Assembly (NCBI GenBank): GCA_903930225.1
Contig: CAIYXV010000021.1
Coordinates: forward strand, 1-36,539
Direction: 5' to 3'
From: an uncultured bacterium
GTDB taxonomy: Bacteria > Margulisbacteria > WOR-1 > XYC2-FULL-46-14 > WPAF01
DNA: 36,539 bases
In this document: piece by piece, positions 16,958-25,118 of the stretch
Numbering within the stretch: position 1 is the stretch's first letter
How the letters are laid out: each line of letters starts with the position of its first letter
Position numbers and translations under genes: made by a program
The notes under the pieces: generated by a model
The model's database searches: none
Told to the model about the DNA's origin: nothing
The model's input: only the letters and a program-made list of their open reading frames with translations

Positions 16958-17743
16958 ATGGAGAGAAAACGCCAAAGATCAAAAGAGACCGGCTGGAACG
17001 AAGTGGCCGACTGGTATGACGATCTGGTGGGGGAAGAAGGCTCCGATTACCACAAGAACGTTATCATCCCCGGCGTAATAAGGATGCTTGATCCCAAAAA
17101 AGGGGAAAAGATCCTCGATGTCGCCTGCGGGCAGGGCGTCTTCTGCCGGAAGCTGGCCGAAGCCGGCGCCGAAGCGGTCGGCATTGACGCTTCAAAAAAA
17201 TTAATCGAGGCGGCGAAGACCAGGTCGGCCGGCATGCCGAATATCAAATACGCGGTCGTTGATGCGTCGAACATGAAGCTTTTTCAGGACGGAAGCTTTC
17301 AGGCGGCGGCATGCATTATGGCGATCCAGAACATCGATCCGATCGAGCCGGTACTCAAGGAAGTTTCGCGGGTCCTTAAACCGGGCGGAAGGGTAGTGAT
17401 CGTAATGCTTCATCCCTGTTTCAGGATACCGAAGAACAGCCACTGGGGGTTCGATCAGAAAAAAGACATCCAGTACCGCCGGATCGACCGGTACCTGTCG
17501 GGAATTAAAGTACCGATCCGAATGCATCCCGGCTACGCTCCCGATCAGGTTACTTTTACTTTTCACCGTCCGCTGGCCGAGTATTTTAAGGTCTTGCGGT
17601 CAAGCGGTCTTGCGGTCATAGGTCTTGAGGAATGGGTGTCCCATAGGGTAAGCAAGCCCGGCCTGCGCAAAAAAGCCGAAGATTCATCCCGGATAGAGAT
17701 CCCTATGTTCCTTTCCCTGCTTGCGGGTAAAACGAGCCGATGA
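16958..17743 (+). CDS. Class I SAM-dependent methyltransferase
   Basis: ILDVACGQGVFCRKLAEAGAEAVGIDASKKLIEAA SAM-binding motif I and LKPGGRVVIVMLHP. Confidence 0.88.
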   Translation: MERKRQRSKETGWNEVADWYDDLVGEEGSDYHKNVIIPGVIRMLDPKKGEKILDVACGQGVFCRKLAEAGAEAVGIDASKKLIEAAKTRSAGMPNIKYAVVDASNMKLFQDGSFQAAACIMAIQNIDPIEPVLKEVSRVLKPGGRVVIVMLHPCFRIPKNSHWGFDQKKDIQYRRIDRYLSGIKVPIRMHPGYAPDQVTFTFHRPLAEYFKVLRSSGLAVIGLEEWVSHRVSKPGLRKKAEDSSRIEIPMFLSLLAGKTSR

Positions 17744-19767
17744 TTTCATTTAATCGCGTATTTCTGATAGAATTAATTTTGGCGGCCGCTCTTTTGGCCG
17801 GCTGCCAGAATAATATGAAACCACCGCTTGACCTTAATAACATAGACCGTTCCGTCCGGCCGCAGGAGGACTTCTATCAGTATGCCGTGGGGAACTGGCT
17901 CAAAAACAATCCCATTCCCGCCGATCACAGTTCCTGGGGAAGTTTTATCATTCTGTCCGAAGACAACCTGAAAATATTGAAAAAGATCATGGAGAATGCC
18001 GCGACCGCTTCTCCCGGCGATCCGATACGCAAAAAAGTCGGCGATTTTTACGCGATCGGCATGGACGAGAAAAAGATCGAAGCCGAAGGCCTATCTCCGG
18101 CCAAGCCGGAGCTTGAACGGATCGCAAAGATCACGGACCTTAAGGGATTGGCGCTTGAGATCGCCCACATGCACCAGTACACCTGCGAGCCTCTCTTTTC
18201 ACTCTATGTCGGGCCGGACCTAAAGAACAGCGACCTGGTGACGGTCGGACTTTACCAGGGCGGGCTCAATCTTCCCGACCGCGATTATTATCTGAAAGAC
18301 GACACCTATTCAAAAGGCATCCGAGAAAAATACCGGGTGTTTGCCGCCCGGATGCTTAAGCTGATGGGCCGCGACGAGAAGCAGGCGGCCGCCGTGGTGG
18401 AGTCGATCATTAAGATTGAAACGACGCTGGCGGGATTTTCGAGAAGCAAGACGGAATTGAGAGATCCGAATAAAAATTACCATCCAATGGCACTAAAAGG
18501 CCTGGTAAAACTATGTCCCAGGTTCGACTGGAAAGCTTATTTCTTTACTATCGGCCTTAAGTCGCCGGGGAAAATAAACGTCGGGCAGCCCGAATTTTTC
18601 AAAGGCCTGAACCATGTGCTGGCTACGATCCCCCTAAATGAATGGAAGGACTATCTGGCGTTCACGCTTATTAACGAGAACGCTGACTGCTTCAACTCCG
18701 CTTCGGTCAATCAGGAATTCGATTTTTACGGCCGAACGCTCAACGGGGCAAAAGAGATCACCCCGCGGTGGAAACGGGTGGTCGGCATTGTGAACGCCTG
18801 CATGAACGAAGCGGTGGGCCAGCTTTTTGTCCAGGAGATGTTTTCCCCCCGGGCCAGGGACCGGGCGCGCGAGATGGTTTCCGACATCCGGAACGCCTTC
18901 CGGGAAAGGATCAAAAAGCTCGACTGGATGAGCGGGCCGACCCAAAAAGCGGCGATCAAAAAGCTTGACGCGATGACACTGAAGATCGGATATCCCGACA
19001 AATGGAAAGACTATTCGAAGCTGGAGATAAAGCCTGACTCGTATTTTGCGAACGTGGTCCGGGCGAGTGTGCTTGAGTTTCGGCGGGATCTAAAAAAGGT
19101 CGGCAAAAAAGTTGACCGTAAAGAATGGCATATGCCGGCGCAGATCGTGAACGCCGGGTACATGCCGCAGAGCAATGAAATGATATTCCCTGCCGGCATT
19201 CTCCAGCCGCCGTTCTTCAATGCCGAGGCCGACGACGCGGTGAATTACGGCGCCATCGGCACGGTGATCGCGCATGAAATGACGCATGGTTTTGACGACC
19301 AGGGAAGAAAGTTCGACGCCAGGGGCAACATGAAAGAGTGGTGGACGAAAGAGGATGGGGCGAGGTTCAAGAAAAAAGCGGATAAGGTTGCCGCACAATT
19401 CGCTAAATATGAGCTGTTCCCGGGAATGCATGTGAACGGAGAATTAACGCTTGGCGAGAATATTGCCGATCTGGGAGGGTTGAGCATCTCCTTTGACGCG
19501 CTAAAGAAACTGCTTGAAGCGAAAAAGAGGGAAAAGATCGACGGCCTGACCGCCGAACAGAGGTTTTTCCTCTCTTACGCCCAGGTCTGGCGGAGCAATA
19601 ACCGGGACGAGAGGATGAAGATGCTCCTGAAGATCGATCCGCATTCACCGGCAAAGTACCGCGTGAACGGGCCGCTCTCCAACCTGACGGATTTTTATGC
19701 CGTGTTCGATGTTATACCGACGGACAAAATGTCCCGTCCGCTCAACGAACGCGCCCGGATCTGGTAG
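17740..19767 (+). CDS. M13 family metallopeptidase (neprilysin/PepO-like) lipoprotein
   Basis: Lipobox LLAGC; GTVIAHEMTHGFDDQGRKFDARGN (HExxH), ENIADLGGL. Confidence 0.93.
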   Translation: MISFNRVFLIELILAAALLAGCQNNMKPPLDLNNIDRSVRPQEDFYQYAVGNWLKNNPIPADHSSWGSFIILSEDNLKILKKIMENAATASPGDPIRKKVGDFYAIGMDEKKIEAEGLSPAKPELERIAKITDLKGLALEIAHMHQYTCEPLFSLYVGPDLKNSDLVTVGLYQGGLNLPDRDYYLKDDTYSKGIREKYRVFAARMLKLMGRDEKQAAAVVESIIKIETTLAGFSRSKTELRDPNKNYHPMALKGLVKLCPRFDWKAYFFTIGLKSPGKINVGQPEFFKGLNHVLATIPLNEWKDYLAFTLINENADCFNSASVNQEFDFYGRTLNGAKEITPRWKRVVGIVNACMNEAVGQLFVQEMFSPRARDRAREMVSDIRNAFRERIKKLDWMSGPTQKAAIKKLDAMTLKIGYPDKWKDYSKLEIKPDSYFANVVRASVLEFRRDLKKVGKKVDRKEWHMPAQIVNAGYMPQSNEMIFPAGILQPPFFNAEADDAVNYGAIGTVIAHEMTHGFDDQGRKFDARGNMKEWWTKEDGARFKKKADKVAAQFAKYELFPGMHVNGELTLGENIADLGGLSISFDALKKLLEAKKREKIDGLTAEQRFFLSYAQVWRSNNRDERMKMLLKIDPHSPAKYRVNGPLSNLTDFYAVFDVIPTDKMSRPLNERARIW

Positions 19768-19777
19768 AACCTCTATT

Positions 19778-19824
19778 ATTTTCTCTTTCTTTTTTGGGGC
19801 TATGCCAAAACAGAAAGAGAAAAA
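19778..19824. terminator. Imperfect long hairpin downstream of M13 peptidase (possible terminator)
   Basis: TTTTCTCTTTCT...AGAAAGAGAAAA inverted repeat extended by TTTTGG/CCAAAA. Confidence 0.4.
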
Positions 19825-19852
19825 TAAATAGTATCAAATGTGAGCCCATTTA

Positions 19853-19881
19853 TTGGTTGTCGCTTCCGCCTCTGTTATAAT
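19853..19881 (+). promoter_or_regulatory. Promoter TTGGTT-17-TATAAT with extended -10 (TGTTATAAT), 8 nt before ATG
   Basis: TTGGTT 19853-19858, TATAAT 19876-19881, ATG 19890. Confidence 0.65.
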
Positions 19882-19889
19882 AACAATAT

Positions 19890-21161
19890 ATGTGCTATGC
19901 GATACCCGGCAAAGTCACGGAAATAAGCGGGAAGAACGTTACCGTCGACTATTTCGGCGAAAAGAAAAAGGCGATCAATGAGATCGTTAACCTGAAAACG
20001 GGCGATTACATTTACGCCCAGGGCGGATATGTGATCCAGACCGTTCCCGCAAAAGAAGCGCTCGAGATACTCGAAACCTGGAAAGAGCTGTTCTTTGAAC
20101 TGCGCGAGACCGATCTTAGGATCTCGAAGCTTCCTGTGGATGAGAGCGGGGTTGACCGTAAGTTTTCCCTGATACTTGATAAAGCCGCCGAAGGCAGGGC
20201 CTTAACGCGTGAAGAACTGCTGGTCCTGCTTGCGACCGAAAACCCGGCCGAGCAGGACTTTTTGTTCAAGACCGCCAATTTTCTCCGCCAGAAGCATCTT
20301 TCCAATTCCTGCTGCGTCCACGGGATAATAGAATTTTCCAATTATTGCAAGAACGATTGTGCCTACTGCGGCATTCGCCGTAGCAATTCGATCCTTCAAA
20401 GATACCGCATGACGGACGAAGAGATCCTGTCAACCGTCGATGAAGCGGTTGAAAAACACGGCTTCAAAGCGCTGGTACTGCAGTCTGGCGAAGACCCCGA
20501 GTTTGGCGTCGATCGGGTAGCGGAATTAATAAGAGAAATAAAAAAGCGCCACGCGGTCCTGCTCTTTGCTTCGATCGGGGAGGTGGGGAAAAGCGGGCTT
20601 TTGAAACTATATGAGGCCGGGGCGAGGGGCCTGCTTATGCGTTTTGAGACCAGCGATCCGAAGCTTTATTCAAATCTCCATTGCGGCGATCTGCTTGAGG
20701 ACCGCCTGCGGGACATCCGGGATGCCTATCAATTGGGATATCTGGTCCTGACCGGTGCCCTGATCGGTCTTCCCGGCCAGACGCTTGAAAGCCGGCTCGA
20801 TGATATTTTATTGACCAAGGAGCTCAATGCTGAAATGTATACTTTCGGCCCGATTTTACCGTCGGGGCCAAAGACTGAGATCGTGCTCAAGACCCTGGCC
20901 GTGGCTCGGATCGTCGATCCGCAAAACGCCAAGATCGTGGTCACGACGGGATTCGAGACCCTGGACCCGAACGCGAGGCGGCGGGGGCTTATGGCGGGAG
21001 CGAATTCGGTGATGCTGAATGCGACCCCGCTCAAATACCGCCGATTATATGATATTTATCCCAACCGGGCGCACGGGACAGAATCGATCGAACAGCAGAT
21101 ATCGGAGACATTGGAACTGTTATATTCCCTGGGAAGAGCCCCGACCGACCTTGGCGTTTGA
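19890..21161 (+). CDS. HypC-HydE fusion: N-terminal HypC/HupF-type hydrogenase chaperone domain plus radical SAM [FeFe] hydrogenase maturase HydE-like domain
   Basis: N-terminus MCYAIPGKVTEISGKNVTVDYFGEKKKAINEIVNLKTGDYIYAQGGYVIQTV (HypC MCxAIPGKV). Then GIIEFSNYCKNDCAYCGIRRSN..RYRMTDEEI...VLQSGEDPEF...GLPGQT (HydE). Confidence 0.88.
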   Translation: MCYAIPGKVTEISGKNVTVDYFGEKKKAINEIVNLKTGDYIYAQGGYVIQTVPAKEALEILETWKELFFELRETDLRISKLPVDESGVDRKFSLILDKAAEGRALTREELLVLLATENPAEQDFLFKTANFLRQKHLSNSCCVHGIIEFSNYCKNDCAYCGIRRSNSILQRYRMTDEEILSTVDEAVEKHGFKALVLQSGEDPEFGVDRVAELIREIKKRHAVLLFASIGEVGKSGLLKLYEAGARGLLMRFETSDPKLYSNLHCGDLLEDRLRDIRDAYQLGYLVLTGALIGLPGQTLESRLDDILLTKELNAEMYTFGPILPSGPKTEIVLKTLAVARIVDPQNAKIVVTTGFETLDPNARRRGLMAGANSVMLNATPLKYRRLYDIYPNRAHGTESIEQQISETLELLYSLGRAPTDLGV

Positions 21162-21164
21162 TAA

Positions 21165-21193
21165 TTGATACTACCTCCTTCTGATGATATAAT
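21165..21193 (+). promoter_or_regulatory. Promoter TTGATA-17-TATAAT (extended -10 TGATATAAT) for hydrogenase operon
   Basis: TTGATA 21165-21170, TATAAT 21188-21193; first structural gene ATG 21217. Confidence 0.7.
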
Positions 21194-21216
21194 TGCAATA
21201 GAAATCACGGTTATAA

Positions 21217-22269
21217 ATGAGCAACAAAGAATATTATTTAAGCAATGCAAATTTCTCCGAATTAGTGAAAAAACTCCTTGCCGAAGCCAGGGTGATCGCT
21301 CCGGTCGAGTTTAACGGCCGGAACATTCTTGAAGAGATAAGGGAAGATTCGATCTCGAACATAAATCTTTCCGGCTACCGGACGGTGGAATCGTTCAAAT
21401 CCTATATTTTCAAGCTGATTGAGCAGGTTTCCTCTTACTTCGGGACGGACATTTCCCCCAAGCCTCCCAAATATGTTTTTCTGGGCGCGAGAGGGTGCGA
21501 CACCTCGTCGATCGAAGTGCTCGACAATGTTTATCTGGAAGGGCCGCTGAAGGATACCTTTTACGAAGCGAACCGGAAGAACATAACGATCATCAGCGCC
21601 GACTGCGCCGACTGCGGGAAGACCTGCTTCTGCACGATGGTGAACGGCAAGCCCTACGCCATTAAAATGTTCGACCTTAATTTTTCCCCCATGCCGAACG
21701 GCTTTCTGGTCGAGGTCGGCTCCGACCGGGGCCGGGAGATCGTGGATAAAAACCCTGGCCTGTTCACGGATGCCGAGGCAGGGATGGGAAAGGAAAAAGT
21801 GGTCAACCGCCAGAAGGTCCTCGACCGGCTGGCCGAGATCAATGCCGGTTTCAAGCTGAAATTGGAACTTTGTGAGATCCATAAAAGAAATATTGAAAAT
21901 AAATACTGGAAGGTCCTGACCAAGGATTGTGTAGAATGTTCCGCTTGCAATTTTATCTGTCCGACCTGCACCTGCTTTGTCCTTTTGGACCATAAGACGA
22001 CGGAGGGAGGAAAGCGGGATAAGGTCTGGGATGCGTGCCTTAAATCGGGATATGCGAAAGTCGCGGGAGGGGCGAACGCCCGGGGAAAGCTGTACGAGCG
22101 ACTCCAGAACCGGTATCAGTGCAAATTTGATTATTCCTACGATCGGCAGGGGCGTTATACCTGCGTAGGCTGCGGGCGCTGTATCGACGGCTGCGCCGGC
22201 AATATTGACATGCGAAAGATCTTTGTTGAGCTGGAGCGGCAGGTCCCGCTCACGGCGAAGCTGAAATAA
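21217..22269 (+). CDS. 4Fe-4S dicluster protein, sulfhydrogenase beta subunit/anaerobic sulfite reductase A-like
   Basis: GARGCDTSSIEVLDNVYL, CADCGKTCFC, CVECSACNFICPTCTCF and CVGCGRCIDGCAGNID motifs. Confidence 0.85.
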   Translation: MSNKEYYLSNANFSELVKKLLAEARVIAPVEFNGRNILEEIREDSISNINLSGYRTVESFKSYIFKLIEQVSSYFGTDISPKPPKYVFLGARGCDTSSIEVLDNVYLEGPLKDTFYEANRKNITIISADCADCGKTCFCTMVNGKPYAIKMFDLNFSPMPNGFLVEVGSDRGREIVDKNPGLFTDAEAGMGKEKVVNRQKVLDRLAEINAGFKLKLELCEIHKRNIENKYWKVLTKDCVECSACNFICPTCTCFVLLDHKTTEGGKRDKVWDACLKSGYAKVAGGANARGKLYERLQNRYQCKFDYSYDRQGRYTCVGCGRCIDGCAGNIDMRKIFVELERQVPLTAKLK

Positions 22270-22271
22270 AT

Positions 22272-23087
22272 ATGGAACAAAACAATTATCGGCCGATCAA
22301 GGCAAAAATAGAAAACGTGATAACTGAAACCAGTAACATCAAGACCTTCGTCATTAAGCCGGAAGAGCCGATCTCGTTTTTGGCCGGACAGTTCATGCAG
22401 GTAACTGTTCCCGGAATGGGAGAATCCCCATTTACTCCGTCATCCGACCCGAAGCACGCAGAGTCGATCGAGTTCACGGTAATGAAAGCGGGTTCGGTAA
22501 CCGTAAAACTCCATTCGATGAAGCCCGGCGAATACGTCGGCCTGCGGGGGCCGTTCGGCAAGCCTTATCCGATAAGCGATTTTCACGGCAAGGACATCTA
22601 TGTGGTGGGGGGAGGAGTGGGTTTGGCTCCGCTCCGGGCGCTCCTGTTCGCTCTTTTTCATGAACTCGACCATTTGAACAAGATCGAGGTTCGCTTCGGA
22701 TCCCGGTCGCCGAATGACATTTCATATAAAGATGCCATTCCGGAATGGGCGAAAAGACCAAAGACGAACATCAACATAACGGTGGATATGGGCGATCCTT
22801 CCTGGAAGGGCAACGTCGGCTTGGTGACGACCATTCTCAAGGACGGGGATGTCAACGTAAAGAACGCGGTGGCGATCGTGTGCGGCCCGCCGATCATGAT
22901 GAAATTCGTGAACAAGCGCTTGCTGGACATGAGTTTTGAGCCAAAAGACATTTTCCTTTCGATGGAAAAGAACATGAGCTGCGGCATCGGCAAATGCTTT
23001 CACTGCAACCTGGGGCATTTTTTATGCTGCAAGGACGGCCCGGTGTTCACCTGGGAGCAGATAAAGGACATACCGGAACCGTGGTAA
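22272..23087 (+). CDS. FAD/NAD(P)-binding oxidoreductase, sulfhydrogenase gamma subunit/anaerobic sulfite reductase B-like
   Basis: FLAGQFMQVTVPGMGESPFTPSS, GLRGPFGKPYP, VGGGVGLAPLRALL; C-terminal MSCGIGKCFHCNLGHFLCCKDGPVF [2Fe-2S] motif. Confidence 0.92.
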   Translation: MEQNNYRPIKAKIENVITETSNIKTFVIKPEEPISFLAGQFMQVTVPGMGESPFTPSSDPKHAESIEFTVMKAGSVTVKLHSMKPGEYVGLRGPFGKPYPISDFHGKDIYVVGGGVGLAPLRALLFALFHELDHLNKIEVRFGSRSPNDISYKDAIPEWAKRPKTNINITVDMGDPSWKGNVGLVTTILKDGDVNVKNAVAIVCGPPIMMKFVNKRLLDMSFEPKDIFLSMEKNMSCGIGKCFHCNLGHFLCCKDGPVFTWEQIKDIPEPW

Positions 23088-23107
23088 CGGTAAATGACAA
23101 ATTTCAA

Positions 23108-24586
23108 ATGACAAATTACAAATTAAAGAAGTCGATCTGTCTTTTCTGTTCGCTTGGCTGCGGGGTGTGTTTTCGGGTCGACGGGGAACGGGTGACGCAG
23201 ATCGATTATGACGGTGACAACCCGGTCAATAACGGCTCCCTTTGCCCCAGAGGGCATTATAACCTTGAGCTGATCGAGCATCCCGGACGGTTATCCGATC
23301 CGATGATCGGTAGCAGGAAGGCATCGTGGGAAGAAGCGATGGCAAATATCAGGTCTAAAATTAAAGACGCGGATCCTTCAACGATCGGCATATTACTTTC
23401 GGGTATGGCAAGTAACGAAGAAGCTCTGCTGGCGGGCAAGCTGGCAAGGGCTCTGGGAATAAAGAATATCGCGTCCGCCGGCGATCCCTCCGATCTGGAA
23501 GCGTACGAAGGGACAAAACTGGAAACGCCGGTCTGTTCACTGGGAAAGGTCGGGGAGATAGATAGTGTCGAAGCTTTGCTGATAGTCGGAGATATCTTGA
23601 CCCGGTCGCCGGTGCTTTCCCAGCGGATAAACAGGGTCAAATACGGCAAGCGGGGAAATAAAATTATTGTTATCGATCCTAACCGCAGCCATACCAGCTG
23701 GTTTGCCACCAATCATTTAAAACCTAGGCCTGGCTGTGAGGCTGCGCTTTTGGCGGGGATGATAAAGGTCATCTCCGAGGATAACGGCAAAGGCCCAGTT
23801 GACCTTGAGCTTGAGCAGGTGGCAGAGATCACCGGGATTCCCTCCTCATCGATTATTGGGGCAGCGAGAGAATTTAACTGTGCAGCTTCCGGATTCGTTC
23901 TCTTTGCGCCGTCGGCCGGTAAAAGCCGCAACGACCTGATCAAATACTTAACCCGGGTCATATGCGATCTTTCGCCGAACAAAAAGCAGGCGGCGTTTTA
24001 CAGTTTCGGCAATACCCTGGGAGTGAACGTGATCCTGGACCGGACGGTCGAGGCGCGGACTTCGTTCCCGGAATTCAAGGAAAAGATAAAGAGTGGAGAG
24101 ATCATGAACCTGATCCTGCTGGGGGACAATGTCTTTGCCGGCGATCCCGATATCGAGAAAAAGCTGGAGAGAATGAACCTGCTCGCGTTTTCCTCCATTT
24201 TTCCGCAGAAGATCTACCAGAATGCCCAGATCACCTTGCCGCTGGCGTCGCATCTGGAAGAGGGAGGAAGCTTCAAGCTGGCGGACGGCAGAGTGGAGAC
24301 GATTGAACCGGTCGTGGGTAAGGCGGGGAGGAGATCGAATTCTGATATAATAACCTCTCTGCTGAATTTTAACGATGAGGACCGGGAGAAGCTAAAAGCA
24401 GAAGCGTATGAACTGGCCGGGAAGGGGCCTCTGATGCAAAAGGCCAATCCGGCCGAAAAAATAGCCGAGTCGCTGGAGAGCTCCCCGAAGGAAGAATATC
24501 CGATCGAAAACATCACCCATTTCGGTAATAACGACCTGGTCCGAAACTTTTTCTGGTTCCGGGCCAACAATAGGAGCAAAGCATGA
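23108..24586 (+). CDS. Molybdopterin oxidoreductase-like (NuoG/FdhA-like) protein without canonical Cys/Sec ligand
   Basis: N-terminal CLFCSLGCGVCFRV...GSLCPRGHYNLE [4Fe-4S] motif; MGPT-domain-like body. Start revised from 22994 to in-frame ATG 23108, because the upstream ORF extension overlaps the preceding gene. Confidence 0.75.
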   Translation: MTNYKLKKSICLFCSLGCGVCFRVDGERVTQIDYDGDNPVNNGSLCPRGHYNLELIEHPGRLSDPMIGSRKASWEEAMANIRSKIKDADPSTIGILLSGMASNEEALLAGKLARALGIKNIASAGDPSDLEAYEGTKLETPVCSLGKVGEIDSVEALLIVGDILTRSPVLSQRINRVKYGKRGNKIIVIDPNRSHTSWFATNHLKPRPGCEAALLAGMIKVISEDNGKGPVDLELEQVAEITGIPSSSIIGAAREFNCAASGFVLFAPSAGKSRNDLIKYLTRVICDLSPNKKQAAFYSFGNTLGVNVILDRTVEARTSFPEFKEKIKSGEIMNLILLGDNVFAGDPDIEKKLERMNLLAFSSIFPQKIYQNAQITLPLASHLEEGGSFKLADGRVETIEPVVGKAGRRSNSDIITSLLNFNDEDREKLKAEAYELAGKGPLMQKANPAEKIAESLESSPKEEYPIENITHFGNNDLVRNFFWFRANNRSKA

Positions 24587-25116
24587 GCCAGGCGGATGTA
24601 AGAATAGACGGCGCGGTCCCGCGCGAAGGATTTTACGGCAAGCGGGTTTACCTGAACCTGGACCTGTGCTGCGGCTGCAAGAGCTGCGCGGCCGCCTGCG
24701 CCTACGGCCACCATATTCAGTCGCTGTTGGGACATTCCAAATTAGCGATCGAAGCCGAACTTCCTCTCCACTGCCTGCATTGTGATCAACCGGCCTGCGC
24801 GGCCGCCTGTCCCAATGACGCCATGAAAAAGATGGACGACGGCATTGTCCTGCGCAGCCATTTTAAATGCGTCGGCTGTTCCTCCTGCGCGGTCGCGTGC
24901 CCGTTCGGGGTGATCCAGCCCGATCTTTCAAAACACATCGTTCCCAAGTGTAACCTGTGCGTCGACCGGCTGGAAGAAGGGGATGTCCCCCGCTGCGTTA
25001 AAGCCTGCACTTCCGGAGCGCTAACGTTTACGGAAATGGATTCCCAGGTTGAAGATGACAAGAAGCACCTGGCGTCGGTAAGGGTCCTTTCAAATATGAT
25101 CGGGAGGAGGAGATAA
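24583..25116 (+). CDS. Four-cluster 4Fe-4S ferredoxin (HycB/CooF-like electron transfer subunit)
   Basis: CCGCKSCAAACAYGH, CLHCDQPACAAACP, CVGCSSCAVACPFG, CNLCVDRLEEGDVPRCVKAC. Confidence 0.92.
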   Translation: MSQADVRIDGAVPREGFYGKRVYLNLDLCCGCKSCAAACAYGHHIQSLLGHSKLAIEAELPLHCLHCDQPACAAACPNDAMKKMDDGIVLRSHFKCVGCSSCAVACPFGVIQPDLSKHIVPKCNLCVDRLEEGDVPRCVKACTSGALTFTEMDSQVEDDKKHLASVRVLSNMIGRRR

Positions 25117-25118
25117 TA

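Noticed and set aside
21262-21993. 243-aa minus-strand ORF opposite the sulfhydrogenase beta-like gene
   Set aside because: Antisense to a conserved Fe-S protein; no motifs.
22994-23107. N-terminal extension of the NuoG-like ORF as annotated in the ORF track
   Set aside because: It overlaps the 3' end of the FAD/NAD oxidoreductase gene in another frame; the in-frame ATG at 23108 places the [4Fe-4S] motif at the expected N-terminal position.
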